DNA of 64,000 bases from a bacterium (GCA_021821305.1 JAKACP010000001.1:62001-126000); one strand, 5' to 3'; shown: positions 48,628-57,464, numbered from the stretch's first letter. Made by a program: numbers and translations. Notes: generated by a model not told the origin, from the sequence alone.

Positions 48628-49005
48628 TGCCTCAATAGCCTCGCGCTGGAAGCGGTGGACCGCCGTATCGATGAGAGCGAATCTCTCCGCGGCGATTTCC
48701 CGGACCCGGGCGATGGCTGTTTTGATGCGAGAAAGAATAATAGGGAAGATCCCTTTCCTGAGACGGGGGCTGTAGGCAAGGCGCTCCTTTAATGAAAAAG
48801 AAGCCGCTCAAACCATCGGCCTCCGACCTAATTTTTACGCTTGGAAAGTATAGCCCTTCTCCGGGCTCCTGTCAACAGTTTTCGCCTCATTTTCTCATTT
48901 TTTTGGCTCTATGAAAGCAAAAATTAATAAGATACCGACAGGCGATCCGCAGGCGAAAAAGGTACCGGGAAGGGGAAAATCCGGTTTGCCTGGTATAATG
49001 CCGTC
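48628..49005. other. Region between the LysM/CHAP and Xer genes
   Basis: On the minus strand the left part (to ~48795) appears to be an N-terminal extension of the LysM/CHAP gene, with AAAGGAG at 48784-48790 and a TTG at 48779 that is one frame off. The right part is AT-rich and ends in the Xer promoter. No other gene is seen. Confidence 0.55.
48991..48999 (+). promoter_or_regulatory. Extended -10 promoter of the Xer gene
   Basis: TGG-TATAAT ends 6 nt before the ATG at 49006, so transcription should begin at or next to the start codon, giving a leaderless mRNA. No good -35 is present, as expected for an extended -10. Confidence 0.7.
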
Positions 49006-49947
49006 ATGACCTCCATGACCCCCCTCCGATCCCTCATGAAACGGTTCTCGAGCCACCTCGAGATCGAGCTTGGCCGTGCGCCGAGGACGATATCGAACTA
49101 TGAGCGGTCGCTCGGGAAGTTTTTCGACTGGAGCGGAGCGAAAACCCCCGAAGACATCACCTTCGACCGGATCCGGGAGTTCCGCATCTTCCTCAACCGG
49201 TCGGAAAACGGCCGCGGCGAGCCGCTCCGGAAAACGACGCAGATCTATCATATCGTCGTCCTGCGCTCGTTCCTCAAGTTCCTGGCCAAGGAGGATATCG
49301 TCACCGTCCCCGCGGAAAAGATCGAGATCGGCAGGGTCCCGGACCGCCAGGTCGACTTCCTCGAGCTCGACGAGGTGATGCGCCTCATCGAGGCGGCCGA
49401 CGGCGACAGCCTCCGCGCGCGGCGGGACCGCGCCATACTCGAGCTCCTCTTCTCGGCCGGCCTCCGCGTCTCCGAACTGACGAGTCTCGACCGCTCGTCG
49501 GTCAACCTCAACAAGGGCGAGTTCAGCGTCCGCGGCAAGGGCTCCAAGCTCCGGGTCGTCTTCCTCTCCGACGACGCGCGCCGTGCGCTCGAACGCTACC
49601 TCGACAAACGCACCGACATGGACCCGGCCATCTTCATCTCCCTCCCGAAGAAGGGGCTGGGCAAGGAACGCAAGAACGGAAGCCTCCGGCTCACGGAGCG
49701 GAGCGTCCAGCGCATCGTGAAACGCGCGGCGGTGAAGGCGGGCATCGTCAAGGACGTGCACCCGCACACGCTCCGGCACAGTTTCGCGACGGACCTCCTC
49801 CAGGGCGGCGCCGACATCCGCGCGGTACAGGCGATGCTCGGCCACTCATCCATCACCACCACCCAGATCTACACCCACGTCACCAACGAACGCCTCCGCG
49901 AGATCCACGAGAAATTCCACGGGAAAAAGAAAAGGACGGGCACATGA
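49006..49947 (+). CDS. Tyrosine recombinase of the XerC/XerD family
   Basis: The 313-residue protein should resolve chromosome dimers by site-specific recombination. It has an N-terminal SAM-like core-binding domain (1-105) and a catalytic domain with the full set of residues: R154 (AGLRVSEL), K178 (VRGKGSK), H254 and R257 (HPHTLRHSF), H280 (LGHSS) and nucleophile Y289 (TQIYTHV). Length and lack of neighbouring phage genes point to a housekeeping Xer rather than an integrase. The start coincides with the predicted transcription start. A second ATG is 3 codons on. Confidence 0.93.
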   Translation: MTSMTPLRSLMKRFSSHLEIELGRAPRTISNYERSLGKFFDWSGAKTPEDITFDRIREFRIFLNRSENGRGEPLRKTTQIYHIVVLRSFLKFLAKEDIVTVPAEKIEIGRVPDRQVDFLELDEVMRLIEAADGDSLRARRDRAILELLFSAGLRVSELTSLDRSSVNLNKGEFSVRGKGSKLRVVFLSDDARRALERYLDKRTDMDPAIFISLPKKGLGKERKNGSLRLTERSVQRIVKRAAVKAGIVKDVHPHTLRHSFATDLLQGGADIRAVQAMLGHSSITTTQIYTHVTNERLREIHEKFHGKKKRTGT

Positions 49948-49966
49948 GTGCACGCCCGAAAGAACC

Positions 49967-50836
49967 CTATATATCCGCCGCGTCGAAAAGCTGTCTCGAG
50001 TGGAACTGCATCACGCGAAGGGAATAGGCGAAACGCTGGTATACCCGTTCACGACTTATCCCCATCGAGGTCGCGATATCGGCGAGATCCAACTCCTGAT
50101 TCCGGCCGTTGAGACCGAACTTGCGCTCGACGATTTCCAGATCGCGCGGGTTCTTGAGACATCCGAGCAATTTTTCCGCGGCCTGCACGGAATCCAACCT
50201 GTCCGATATGGAATCGGCATGATTTTCTTCCTGGTCATGGAGGACATCGTGGAGAGTCCGTTCATCCCCTTCTATCGCCGCATCGATCGAGAGCATCCGC
50301 GACGCCACCTTCCGTGCCAAGACGATTTTCGATACCGGAGTGCCGAGAATATCGGAAAGTTCCTCGTCCGTCGGCTCACGTCCGTTTTCCATGAAAAATT
50401 TCCGTTCCTCGCGGAAGATTTTCCTTGCCATATCACCGATATGTTCGGGAACATGGACGACACGGTCCTTGCTCAGCGCCCGAAAGACGGCCTGTCGTAT
50501 CCACCAGGTGGCATAGGTCGAGAATTTGAACCCGCGATCGGGGTCGAATTTCTCGACGGCCACGAAAAGACCGAGATTCCCCTCCTGTATGAGATCGGCC
50601 ATCGGCATTCCCGTCCGACAATAATTCCTCGCGATGGATATGACCAGGAAGAGGTTATGCTCGATGAGTTCCGTTCTTGCCTGCTCGTCGCCGGCTTGAA
50701 TGCGCCGCCCGTACTCCCGTTCCTCTTCGAACGTGAGTATCCGGTGGCGTGCCTCGCTTATGTATGTCGAAACGATATTCCGTTCCTCGCGATTCTCATT
50801 GGTCAATTCGTCCAACAAATCGTCATCGGGTTCCAA
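49967..50836 (-). CDS. RNA polymerase sigma-70 family factor (regions 1.2-4)
   Basis: The 289-residue sigma factor has region 1.2 (DDLLDELTNEN), region 2 with NLFLVISIARNYCRTGMPMADLIQEGN and FSTYATWWIRQAVFRAL (core binding and -10 recognition), region 3, and a region 4 helix-turn-helix (LADIATSMGISRERVYQRF). It is the size of a group 2 sigma or a short primary sigma; the promoters in this window match standard -35/-10 consensus. The start codon is TTG at 50836 with AAAGGAG 6 nt before it, suggesting restrained translation. A second sigma elsewhere cannot be excluded. Confidence 0.93.
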   Translation of the reverse strand: MEPDDDLLDELTNENREERNIVSTYISEARHRILTFEEEREYGRRIQAGDEQARTELIEHNLFLVISIARNYCRTGMPMADLIQEGNLGLFVAVEKFDPDRGFKFSTYATWWIRQAVFRALSKDRVVHVPEHIGDMARKIFREERKFFMENGREPTDEELSDILGTPVSKIVLARKVASRMLSIDAAIEGDERTLHDVLHDQEENHADSISDRLDSVQAAEKLLGCLKNPRDLEIVERKFGLNGRNQELDLADIATSMGISRERVYQRFAYSLRVMQFHSRQLFDAADI

Positions 50837-50868
50837 TTCAGACTCCTTTTGTGAAAGAAACTGATTTC

Positions 50869-50897
50869 AAATAAACACGTTTCCTCGCTTTTGTCAA
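50869..50897 (-). promoter_or_regulatory. Promoter of the sigma-factor gene
   Basis: Minus strand TTGACA (50897-50892), 17-bp spacer, TTATTT (50874-50869). It sits just after the helicase stop, giving the sigma gene its own control. Confidence 0.65.
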
Positions 50898-50903
50898 GAA
50901 ACC

Positions 50904-53168
50904 TCAGACTTTCCGAAGCGGCGCGACGCCGATCATCATTTTCTTGACGCCGACTTTCTTGAACGCGATGGTCGCGATCGTGCCGGACAGCGAAATGATG
51001 ATACCGCCGCCGAATTCCGGATGCGATACGTTGTCCCCGGGCCGGAGATCGGTCTCGGCCACGATGGGTTCGCCCGACGGCGTCGATTTCGGCGCTGACA
51101 TCATGTGCGTCGGCGAGGACGATGTATGCCGGGAACCGCCTCGGGGGAAACCTCCCCGGCGCGGGCGCGAAGCATAGGAAAGGAGCGAGAGTTGATCCTC
51201 CTCGACGGTTTCCTCGACGAGGGTGGTCGGGATCTCGGCGATGAACCGCGAGGACGGGTTGACGTTGGTGGAGCCGAAGAGCATGCGCTGTTCGGCGGAG
51301 AGGAGATAGAGTTTCTCCTTGGCGCGGGTCAGGCCGACGTACATGAGCCGGCGCTCCTCTTCGAGATCCTCCTCGGAAAACGCGCTCCGCGAATGCGGGA
51401 ACACGCCCTCCTCGAGACCCGCGAGAAAGACTATCGGGAATTCGAGTCCCTTGGCGCTGTGGAGCGTCATCAAGTGCACCGCGTCGGCCGTCCCGTCGAT
51501 CGAGTCCGTGTCCGAGGAGAGCGCGACCTCCTCGAGGAAGGTGCGGAGTCCCTCCGCGAGCGGCAGTTCGTCGTATTTTTTCGCGACGCCGAAAAGTTCG
51601 CGGACGTTTTCTTCACGCTCCGCCCCCTCGCTCGTCCCGTCGCGAAGCGACAGGAGGTATCCGGATTCGGTCGCGAGCGTCTCGAGGAGGAACGAGAATC
51701 TGATGCTCGTCTTCTCCTTTTCCATCTCATGGCGGAGCGGCGCGAACAGTCCGGCGAATGTCTTCAGTATGAGGATCTTCTTTTCCGGGATGCCGCTTTC
51801 GGACGCCGTCATCGTCTCGGTCGCGGCGAGGAGATCGAGGCCCGTCGCATCGGCATACGCGCGCCACTTGCCGAGCGTCACGTCGCCGATCGTCCGCCTC
51901 GGCTCGTTTATGATGCGGCCGAGCGCCATGGCGTCGCGGGGATTGAGGAGAAGGCGCGCGTACGATATCACGTCCTTCACCTCCTTGCGCTGGTAGAACT
52001 TGAGCCCGCCGACGATACGGTAGGGAATCGAGAAGCGAAGCAGAAGCTCTTCCATCGCCCGCGACTGCGCGTTGGTCCGGTAGAGCACCGCGAAGTCGCC
52101 GAAACGCCGTCCGGCCTCGTGCCGCTTGGCTATCGTGGTCGCGACGAACGCGGCCTCCTCGCCCTCGTCCCGAAGCGTCTTTATGGTGATGAGCTCCCCT
52201 TCCTTCGATTCGGTCCAGAGTTTCTTCTCGCGCTGGCTCTTGTTCCGCGAGATGACGCCGCTCGCGGCATCGAGGATGATCTGTGTCGATCGATAGTTGC
52301 GCTCGAGCGTGATGACCGTCGCTTCCGGATAGTCGCGTTCGAACTCGAGGATGTTGCGGATATCCGCCTGGCGCCACCGGTAGATGGACTGGTAGTCGTC
52401 GCCGATGACGAAGATGTTGCGCCGTTTCCTGGCGAGCGCCTGTACCATGAGGTACTGGAGCGGGTTCGTGTCCTGGTACTCGTCGACCATGACGTATTGG
52501 AAGAGGTCCTGATACCGTTCGAGGGTTTCCGGCGACTCGCGGAAGAGTTTGACCACGAGGCGGAGGAGATCGTCGAAGTCGAGGCTCTCGGTCTTTTTCA
52601 GTTCCTCCTGATAGCGGCGGTAGACCCGGGCAACCTGTTCCTCGTAGAAGCTCCCGGCCTGGATCATGAAATCCTCGTCGTCGAGGAACGATCCCTTGGC
52701 CTTGGATATCGCCTCGAGCACGGACCGTGGCTTGATCTGATCCGGATCCATCTCGAGTTCCTTCATCGCGGAACGCACGATGCTCACCTGATCGTCGGCG
52801 TCGAGGATGTTGAAGCTCGTGCTGTAGCCGAGTATGCCGATATCGCGGCGCAGTATCCTCGCCGATATCGCATGGAACGTTCCGACCACGGGCATCCCGC
52901 GGAAGCGTGTCGGGGATTCGCTCTCCGACGCGGCCTCCGCGAGGAGGTTTCCGATACGGTCCTTCATCTCGCCGGCCGCCTTGTTCGTGAACGTGACCGC
53001 GAGGATGTTCTCGGGCGCGACGCCCTTTTCGGCCATGAGGTAGGCGATCCGGTGGGTCAGGGTCTTCGTTTTTCCCGATCCGGCACCCGCCAGGATCAGG
53101 ACCGGCCCCTCCGTCTGGAGCACGGCGCGGCGCTGTTCGGGGTTGAGTCCGCGTTCCCAGAATTTCAT
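50904..53168 (-). CDS. uvrD: UvrD/PcrA-type ATP-dependent DNA helicase
   Basis: This superfamily 1A 3'-5' helicase acts in repair and replication-fork maintenance. The 754-residue length is normal. Motifs seen: Q-motif LNPEQRRAVLQ, Walker A LAGAGSGKTKTL (27-36), motif II VDEYQDTN, motif III IGDDYQSIYRWRQAD, motif IV-V region and VHLMTLHSAKGLEFPIVF, and motif VI RRLMYVGLTRAKEKL. The C-terminal ~60 residues contain the Tudor-like polymerase-interaction segment (GDNVSHPEFGGGIIISLSG). It is encoded upstream of the sigma-factor gene on the same strand. Confidence 0.95.
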   Translation of the reverse strand: MKFWERGLNPEQRRAVLQTEGPVLILAGAGSGKTKTLTHRIAYLMAEKGVAPENILAVTFTNKAAGEMKDRIGNLLAEAASESESPTRFRGMPVVGTFHAISARILRRDIGILGYSTSFNILDADDQVSIVRSAMKELEMDPDQIKPRSVLEAISKAKGSFLDDEDFMIQAGSFYEEQVARVYRRYQEELKKTESLDFDDLLRLVVKLFRESPETLERYQDLFQYVMVDEYQDTNPLQYLMVQALARKRRNIFVIGDDYQSIYRWRQADIRNILEFERDYPEATVITLERNYRSTQIILDAASGVISRNKSQREKKLWTESKEGELITIKTLRDEGEEAAFVATTIAKRHEAGRRFGDFAVLYRTNAQSRAMEELLLRFSIPYRIVGGLKFYQRKEVKDVISYARLLLNPRDAMALGRIINEPRRTIGDVTLGKWRAYADATGLDLLAATETMTASESGIPEKKILILKTFAGLFAPLRHEMEKEKTSIRFSFLLETLATESGYLLSLRDGTSEGAEREENVRELFGVAKKYDELPLAEGLRTFLEEVALSSDTDSIDGTADAVHLMTLHSAKGLEFPIVFLAGLEEGVFPHSRSAFSEEDLEEERRLMYVGLTRAKEKLYLLSAEQRMLFGSTNVNPSSRFIAEIPTTLVEETVEEDQLSLLSYASRPRRGGFPRGGSRHTSSSPTHMMSAPKSTPSGEPIVAETDLRPGDNVSHPEFGGGIIISLSGTIATIAFKKVGVKKMMIGVAPLRKV

Positions 53169-53226
53169 ACGGAATATTCACTGATGACCGATACAGTGTA
53201 GCACGGCAGGACGACCGGAAAAAGAG

Positions 53227-53235
53227 TGTTATAAT
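53227..53235 (+). promoter_or_regulatory. Extended -10 promoter of the PAP2-like gene
   Basis: TGT-TATAAT at 53227-53235 predicts a start near 53242 and a ~20-nt leader. Confidence 0.6.
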
Positions 53236-53261
53236 GAATACGATAACCCGTCACATATCAT

Positions 53262-53702
53262 ATGTTCGAACCGTACCTCGTCGTCATCATACCGGTCGTC
53301 GTCGGCATCGGGACGCAGGCCCTGAAATTCGTCATTTTCACCGCGAGGAACGGATGGAAGCCGGAGTACATGTTCACGCACGGCCACATGCCGAGCGCGC
53401 ACACCGCGTTCGCCGTATCGCTCGCGACGGCCGTCGGCTGGTACGAGGGATACCATTCCGGAGTGTTCGCCGTCGCGCTCGCGCTCGCTTTCATCCTCGT
53501 CGATGACGCGGCGCGCATCCGCATGTACCTCGGCGACCAGGGACGCTATCTCAACATGCTCATCGCCCAGATGAAGGGCGTCGTCGACGAGGAGCAGTTC
53601 CCCCGCCTCAAGGAACGCGTCGGCCACCGGGTGAGCGAAGTGGTGGTCGGAGCGATCGTCGGCTTTGCCGCGACCATGGCGCTCGTCTCCCTCTTCACGT
53701 AG
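53262..53702 (+). CDS. Divergent PAP2-family (DUF212) membrane protein
   Basis: The 146-residue protein has four or five membrane helices and the family motif GHMPSAHTAFAVSLAT near residue 45, similar to the PSxHT of PAP2 phosphatases, with a following DDAARIRMYLGDQGRYLN block. The catalytic His/Arg set of true PAP2 is only partly kept, so phosphatase activity is not assured. Related proteins are found across bacteria and plants with unclear roles. It is a single gene, divergent from the helicase, and followed by a perfect-stem terminator. Confidence 0.88.
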   Translation: MFEPYLVVIIPVVVGIGTQALKFVIFTARNGWKPEYMFTHGHMPSAHTAFAVSLATAVGWYEGYHSGVFAVALALAFILVDDAARIRMYLGDQGRYLNMLIAQMKGVVDEEQFPRLKERVGHRVSEVVVGAIVGFAATMALVSLFT

Positions 53703-53729
53703 CCGAGCCCGGGATCAGCTTGAACGAAA

Positions 53730-53764
53730 CCGACGACCCTAGGGTCGTCGGTCTTTCTTTATTT
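53730..53764. terminator. Terminator between the PAP2-like and MurE-like genes
   Basis: Perfect 11-bp stem CCGACGACCCT/AGGGTCGTCGG with a T-rich tract after it. It separates convergent genes. Confidence 0.85.
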
Positions 53765-55018
53765 TCAAACCATTTTTTCCAGCTCTTCCTCGATCACTCT
53801 CCGATCGTTCCAGGGGAGGCGTTCGTCGCCCACCGCCATGGTTTCTTCGGCACCTTTGCCGGTGACGAGGAGGATATCGCCAGGAGCGAGTATCGAGAGC
53901 GCTTTGCGTATCGCTTCGCGGCGGTCGAGGATCCTGAAGTAATCGACGCCTTTCTCCTTTCCCTTGATCCCCTGCTCCACCTCGTCGAGGATCCGTTCCG
54001 GGTCCTCGTGATACGGATCCTCGTTCGTGAGAATGACGATATCGGCGTTCGACGAGACGATTTCGCCCATGATCGGCCGCTTGCCCCGATCACGCTCCCC
54101 GCAGGCCCCGAACACCGAGACGATCTTGGCGCCTTCCGCGCGCATCGAGGATGCGAGCGAATAGAGCTTGTCGAGCGAATCCGGCGTCACGGCGTAATCG
54201 ATGAATATGTGGGCCCCGAGACCGTTCTCCACGCTGTCCATGCGACCCGGAACGAGCTTGACCTTTTCGATGGCCAGGGCCGCGGTCTCGAGCGGTACGC
54301 CGATGGCCGAGGTCGCGGCGATCGCCGCGAGCGCGTTCTCTACGTTGAACGTCCCCGGGATGGCGACGCGGAAAGACACGCCGGAAACCGCGAAGGTCGA
54401 TCCCGACAGCGAGACCTCGAGGTTTTCCGCGTAGATATCCGCCTTGGGGTCGATGACGCTGTAGGTACGTTTCTCGCGGGCCCCCTCGAGGAAAAATTCC
54501 GGCTCCCACATGTCGAGATTCACGATCGCCTTCTTGGCGCCGTCGAAGAGCCGACGCTTGGCCCGCCGATATTCCTCCATCGTCTTGTGATAGTCGAGGT
54601 GTTCGCGCGTCACGTTGGTGATGACGGCGACCTCGTAGCGGATGCCAGAGACCCGCCGCTGATCGAGAGCGTGCGAAGAGACCTCGAGCACGGCATGGGT
54701 GCACCCGGCGTCCGCCGCGCTGCGCAGGAACCCCTGCAGTCTGCGGCCGGAAAGGGTGGTGAATTTCGACGTATTGATCCGCTCCTCGCCTGCGACTCGG
54801 AAATTGATCGTCGAGGCGAGAGCGACTTTTTTCCCGTCCTCTTCGAGGATGCGCGCGATGAGGTTCGCGGTGGTCGTCTTGCCGTTCGTCCCCGTCACTC
54901 CGATGATGGTGAGTCCGTGCGAGGGACAGCCGAAGTACCACGATGCCGCCACCGCCTCGACGAGATGGAAAAAATTCTTCATTCCCTGGGGGAGCAGTTT
55001 CGATATGATATGGCGCAT
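53765..55018 (-). CDS. murE: MurE-like UDP-MurNAc-dipeptide ligase (no N-terminal domain)
   Basis: This Mur ligase adds the third amino acid to UDP-MurNAc-L-Ala-D-Glu. The 417-residue protein has the ATP site IIGVTGTNGKTTTANLI (38-54), SSHALDQRRVSGIRYEVAVITNVTREHLDYH with the carbamylated-Lys region nearby, FNVENALAAIAA, PGRMDSVE and DYAVTPDSL. The N-terminal UDP-binding domain of MurE (~90 residues) is missing. The motif for diaminopimelate (DNPR) is not present; NEDPYHEDP occurs in that area, so the added residue is unsettled. It is followed upstream by the FemX gene, a wall-building neighbour. Confidence 0.88.
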   Translation of the reverse strand: MRHIISKLLPQGMKNFFHLVEAVAASWYFGCPSHGLTIIGVTGTNGKTTTANLIARILEEDGKKVALASTINFRVAGEERINTSKFTTLSGRRLQGFLRSAADAGCTHAVLEVSSHALDQRRVSGIRYEVAVITNVTREHLDYHKTMEEYRRAKRRLFDGAKKAIVNLDMWEPEFFLEGAREKRTYSVIDPKADIYAENLEVSLSGSTFAVSGVSFRVAIPGTFNVENALAAIAATSAIGVPLETAALAIEKVKLVPGRMDSVENGLGAHIFIDYAVTPDSLDKLYSLASSMRAEGAKIVSVFGACGERDRGKRPIMGEIVSSNADIVILTNEDPYHEDPERILDEVEQGIKGKEKGVDYFRILDRREAIRKALSILAPGDILLVTGKGAEETMAVGDERLPWNDRRVIEEELEKMV

Positions 55019-55068
55019 GGCGTTGTTCCTTATGGGGGCTGACGTGTTATGGGATCTTGAACAGCTAT

Positions 55069-56058
55069 TTATATCCTCATGAACTTCCGGAGGTAGACCA
55101 TGTTCTCGCGGACGAGGCGGAGCATATCATAGCTCCGGTACGACCGACGATCGAGCACGATATCGTAGGCGCCGGGAAAACGTCTCGGCTCGGTGCCGGG
55201 AGCGAATCCCGTCTTGAACCGCGTGATGCCCTCCCAATCGCTTCCCGCCTGCGCACTTCCGTCGACCGTCTTCACTCCGCCGAAATCATACCACGTACAG
55301 CCGGCACCGCGCGCGTCCCGTATCGCCGCCCATTGGAGAAGGAACGGCGCCATGTATTCGCGTTTCATCGAGGCCGACCCGCCGTGGAGATAGGTCGCCA
55401 CGCCGCCGTGATGGACGACGAGATTGATGCCGAGAATATCGCTCCCGGAGAGCGCGACGAAAAGCTTTCCGGTCTTTCCGAGAAACGCGTCGAGCATCCT
55501 CCCGTAGTACGCGGCCGGGTGCGGGACGAGGCGCTTGCGCAGCGCTGTCTCGCGCACGAGCCCCACGAAGGCGTCACGGTATTCATCGTCGCTTGAGACG
55601 ACCACCCGGACACCCTTCTTCTCCGCAAGGCGGATATTGTAGCGCGTTTTCGATTTCATCCCGGCAAGGAGTTCCTCGTCCGGCTTCGAGATATCCATCA
55701 CGAGCACCTCGCGCGGCTGTACGTCGTGCGGCGCATTGACCACCCTTTCCCCGCACGCCTGCCGTATCTCCTCAAGGGCCGCGTCGGTATCCGGTTCGAT
55801 ACGCACCCACTTGGCGCCTGCGGCTCGCGCACGCGCGACAAGGTCCCGGATCGTTTCCCGGTTCGTCGCGACGCGATCCAAGCCTGCTTCCATAATCGGC
55901 CCGCGGGGGACATAGAGGTACTTCCCGACGATCGGGAGCTCATGGACGATCCCGTTCGCGCAAAAATCGTCGCCGGAAAACCTGACGACGTTCTTGCCGG
56001 TCGACTCCTGAAATCGGAGCCAACTTTCAGATTGAAGGAGATCCGGTTCCTGGTGCAT
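55069..56058 (-). CDS. FemX/FemAB-type peptidoglycan bridge peptidyltransferase
   Basis: The 329-residue enzyme transfers amino acids from aminoacyl-tRNA to the peptide stem of a wall precursor. The double GNAT-like fold is indicated by YLYVPRGPIMEAGLD near 50 and by the second domain with MKSKTRYNIRLAEKKGVRVVVS, KLFVALSGSDILGINLVVHHGGVATYLHGGSAS and WYDFGGV. There is no long coiled-coil arm, as in Weissella FemX. It sits 50 nt upstream of the MurE-like gene and 24 nt downstream of ruvA. It suggests cross-bridged peptidoglycan. Confidence 0.9.
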   Translation of the reverse strand: MHQEPDLLQSESWLRFQESTGKNVVRFSGDDFCANGIVHELPIVGKYLYVPRGPIMEAGLDRVATNRETIRDLVARARAAGAKWVRIEPDTDAALEEIRQACGERVVNAPHDVQPREVLVMDISKPDEELLAGMKSKTRYNIRLAEKKGVRVVVSSDDEYRDAFVGLVRETALRKRLVPHPAAYYGRMLDAFLGKTGKLFVALSGSDILGINLVVHHGGVATYLHGGSASMKREYMAPFLLQWAAIRDARGAGCTWYDFGGVKTVDGSAQAGSDWEGITRFKTGFAPGTEPRRFPGAYDIVLDRRSYRSYDMLRLVRENMVYLRKFMRI

Positions 56059-56082
56059 GATTCCTGATATATGATCCGATGC

Positions 56083-56655
56083 TTACTTCTTCCCAAGGAG
56101 TTTCAGCGCGGCGCGGATGCGCTCGCCGATATCGCCCACCTCGGGGGATACCATCTTGAGCGCCTCGCGCCCTTCGGTCACGTTGTATCCGAGCGACAAG
56201 AGTGCCTGGAGCGCCTCGTGATCCGGCATCGACTGGCCGGCGGATTTCCCCGAGGGCGCCGACACCTTGTTCTGGAGTTCGACGATGACGCGCTCGGCGG
56301 TCTTTTTCCCCACGCCGGACACCTGCGTCAGAATGGACGGATCCTTGTTGATGATCGCCATCCGGATCGTGTCCGGGTCCGCGATCGAGAGGATGCCGAG
56401 CGCCGCCTTCGGTCCGATACCGGATATCGTGATGAGCAGCTCGAACATGTCGAGCTCATCCTCGGAGAGGAATCCGTAGAGCGCGAGCTGGTCCTCGCGG
56501 ACATGCGTATGGATATGGAACGCGACCTCCCCCTGGCCGGCGACCTTGCCGAGCGTATACGCGGAGACCGAGACCTTGTACCCAATGCCGTTCACGTCCA
56601 CGATGACGTTGCCTCCCCGGATTCCGGCTATTTTTCCCGCTATCTGTGCGAACAT
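56083..56655 (-). CDS. ruvA: Holliday junction branch-migration protein RuvA
   Basis: RuvA binds four-way junctions as a tetramer and recruits RuvB. The 190-residue protein has an N-terminal OB fold (IAGKIAGIRGGNVIVDVNGIGYKV in blocks), a tandem helix-hairpin-helix domain (ELLITISGIGPKAALGIL and LTQVSGVGKKTAERVIVEL), a flexible linker (SAPSGKSAGQSMP) and a C-terminal RuvB-binding domain (ALLSLGYNVTEGREALK). ruvB and ruvC are not in the window. The promoter lies at 56713-56742. Confidence 0.96.
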   Translation of the reverse strand: MFAQIAGKIAGIRGGNVIVDVNGIGYKVSVSAYTLGKVAGQGEVAFHIHTHVREDQLALYGFLSEDELDMFELLITISGIGPKAALGILSIADPDTIRMAIINKDPSILTQVSGVGKKTAERVIVELQNKVSAPSGKSAGQSMPDHEALQALLSLGYNVTEGREALKMVSPEVGDIGERIRAALKLLGKK

Positions 56656-56712
56656 ATGAAAGAGTGAAGCGAAGCGGTGTCCCGCAAAAGTCCTCGTCCT
56701 GTCTGTCGATCA

Positions 56713-56742
56713 TTGTACCATTTACCCCGTTTCCTTGCCAAA
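56713..56742 (-). promoter_or_regulatory. Promoter of ruvA (and downstream wall genes)
   Basis: Minus strand TTGGCA (56742-56737), 18-bp spacer, TACAAT (56718-56713). Confidence 0.6.
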
Positions 56743-56822
56743 ATTCCGAGGCTGTGGTAAAAAAGGGAAGTCTCAGCGCATATTTTCATGCTCATTTTTT
56801 ATTCGACGCTTAAACCAGAACT

Positions 56823-57092
56823 ATGCCGATCAAGGAAAACGCGAAGAAGTATATGCGGGTGACCGCGAGGAAGACCGCCCAGAACAAGATCGTGAAGGGC
56901 GTGCTCAAGAGCGCCGTCAAGAAGACCCGTGAAGCGGTCGCCGGCGGCAAGATCGACGAGGCCCAGGAGATGCTCAAGAAGGCGCAGAAGGCCTTCGACA
57001 AGGCGGCTCAGAAGAACATCATCAAGAAGAACACCGCCGCCCGCAAGAAGTCCCGCCTCAACACGCTCGTGAAGAACGCGTCAAAAGCCTAG
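56823..57092 (+). CDS. rpsT: 30S ribosomal protein S20
   Basis: S20 is a primary 16S rRNA-binding protein. The 89-residue protein is very basic and helical, with the family pattern MPIKENAKKYMRVTARKTAQN and a C-terminal NTAARKKSRLNTLVKNA. It is transcribed divergently from ruvA, alone. S20 is often encoded singly near the holA gene in bacteria, as here. A GC hairpin and a strong terminator follow. Confidence 0.96.
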   Translation: MPIKENAKKYMRVTARKTAQNKIVKGVLKSAVKKTREAVAGGKIDEAQEMLKKAQKAFDKAAQKNIIKKNTAARKKSRLNTLVKNASKA

Positions 57093-57101
57093 GCTTTTGA
57101 C

Positions 57102-57168
57102 GTCCCGCACTCGATGCGGGACCCCCTCACCAAAGAATAAACTCCCTGCCAGAGGGAGTTTTCTTTAC
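57102..57168 (+). terminator. Hairpin and terminator after rpsT
   Basis: A first stem GTCCCGCA/TGCGGGAC (57102-57121) is followed by AACTCCCT/AGGGAGTT (57140-57160) with TTTCTTT. The second also serves the convergent GIY-YIG gene. Confidence 0.8.
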
Positions 57169-57455
57169 GCTGCGTCTAACAAATCTTCCCATTCCGGATT
57201 AACGGTCTCAACAAGCGAATCCTTCCATTTTCGCCTCCATCTCTTAAGTTGCCCTTCCCGGCGAAGAGCCTCCTTCATGTCTGATGCTTTCTCAAAGTAA
57301 ACCAACTTGTTCACTTTATATTTTCGTGTAAAATCAGCTCCGTTTCCACTCCTGTGCTGTTTGAGTCTTCTTGCCAAATCCTTCGTACTTCCAACGTACA
57401 TCACTTGATGATTCCAGTTCGTCAAAATATAGACGTAATAATCGGAATCAGACAT
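57165..57455 (-). CDS. GIY-YIG nuclease-domain protein
   Basis: The 96-residue protein contains one GIY-YIG domain: YYVYILTNWNHQVMYVGSTKDLARRLKQH (core blocks YYVYIL and MYVGST, catalytic Arg in RRLKQH), with the later NKLVYFEKASDMKEALRREGQLKRW. It belongs to the same broad small-nuclease group as the gene at 30292 but is clearly a different member. Function in DNA processing is plausible but untested. The start at 57455 lies just downstream of a palindromic repeat unit that may hold its ribosome-binding region (AAGG 7 nt before the ATG). Confidence 0.85.
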   Translation of the reverse strand: MSDSDYYVYILTNWNHQVMYVGSTKDLARRLKQHRSGNGADFTRKYKVNKLVYFEKASDMKEALRREGQLKRWRRKWKDSLVETVNPEWEDLLDAA

Positions 57456-57464
57456 AAGGTAAAG

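Noticed and set aside
49006..49947. Phage or integrative-element integrase
   Set aside because: The protein has the size and motifs of a chromosomal Xer recombinase and has no adjacent phage, excisionase or attachment-site features.
51105..53201. 698-codon plus-strand frame
   Set aside because: Antisense shadow of the UvrD helicase gene, created by codon bias.
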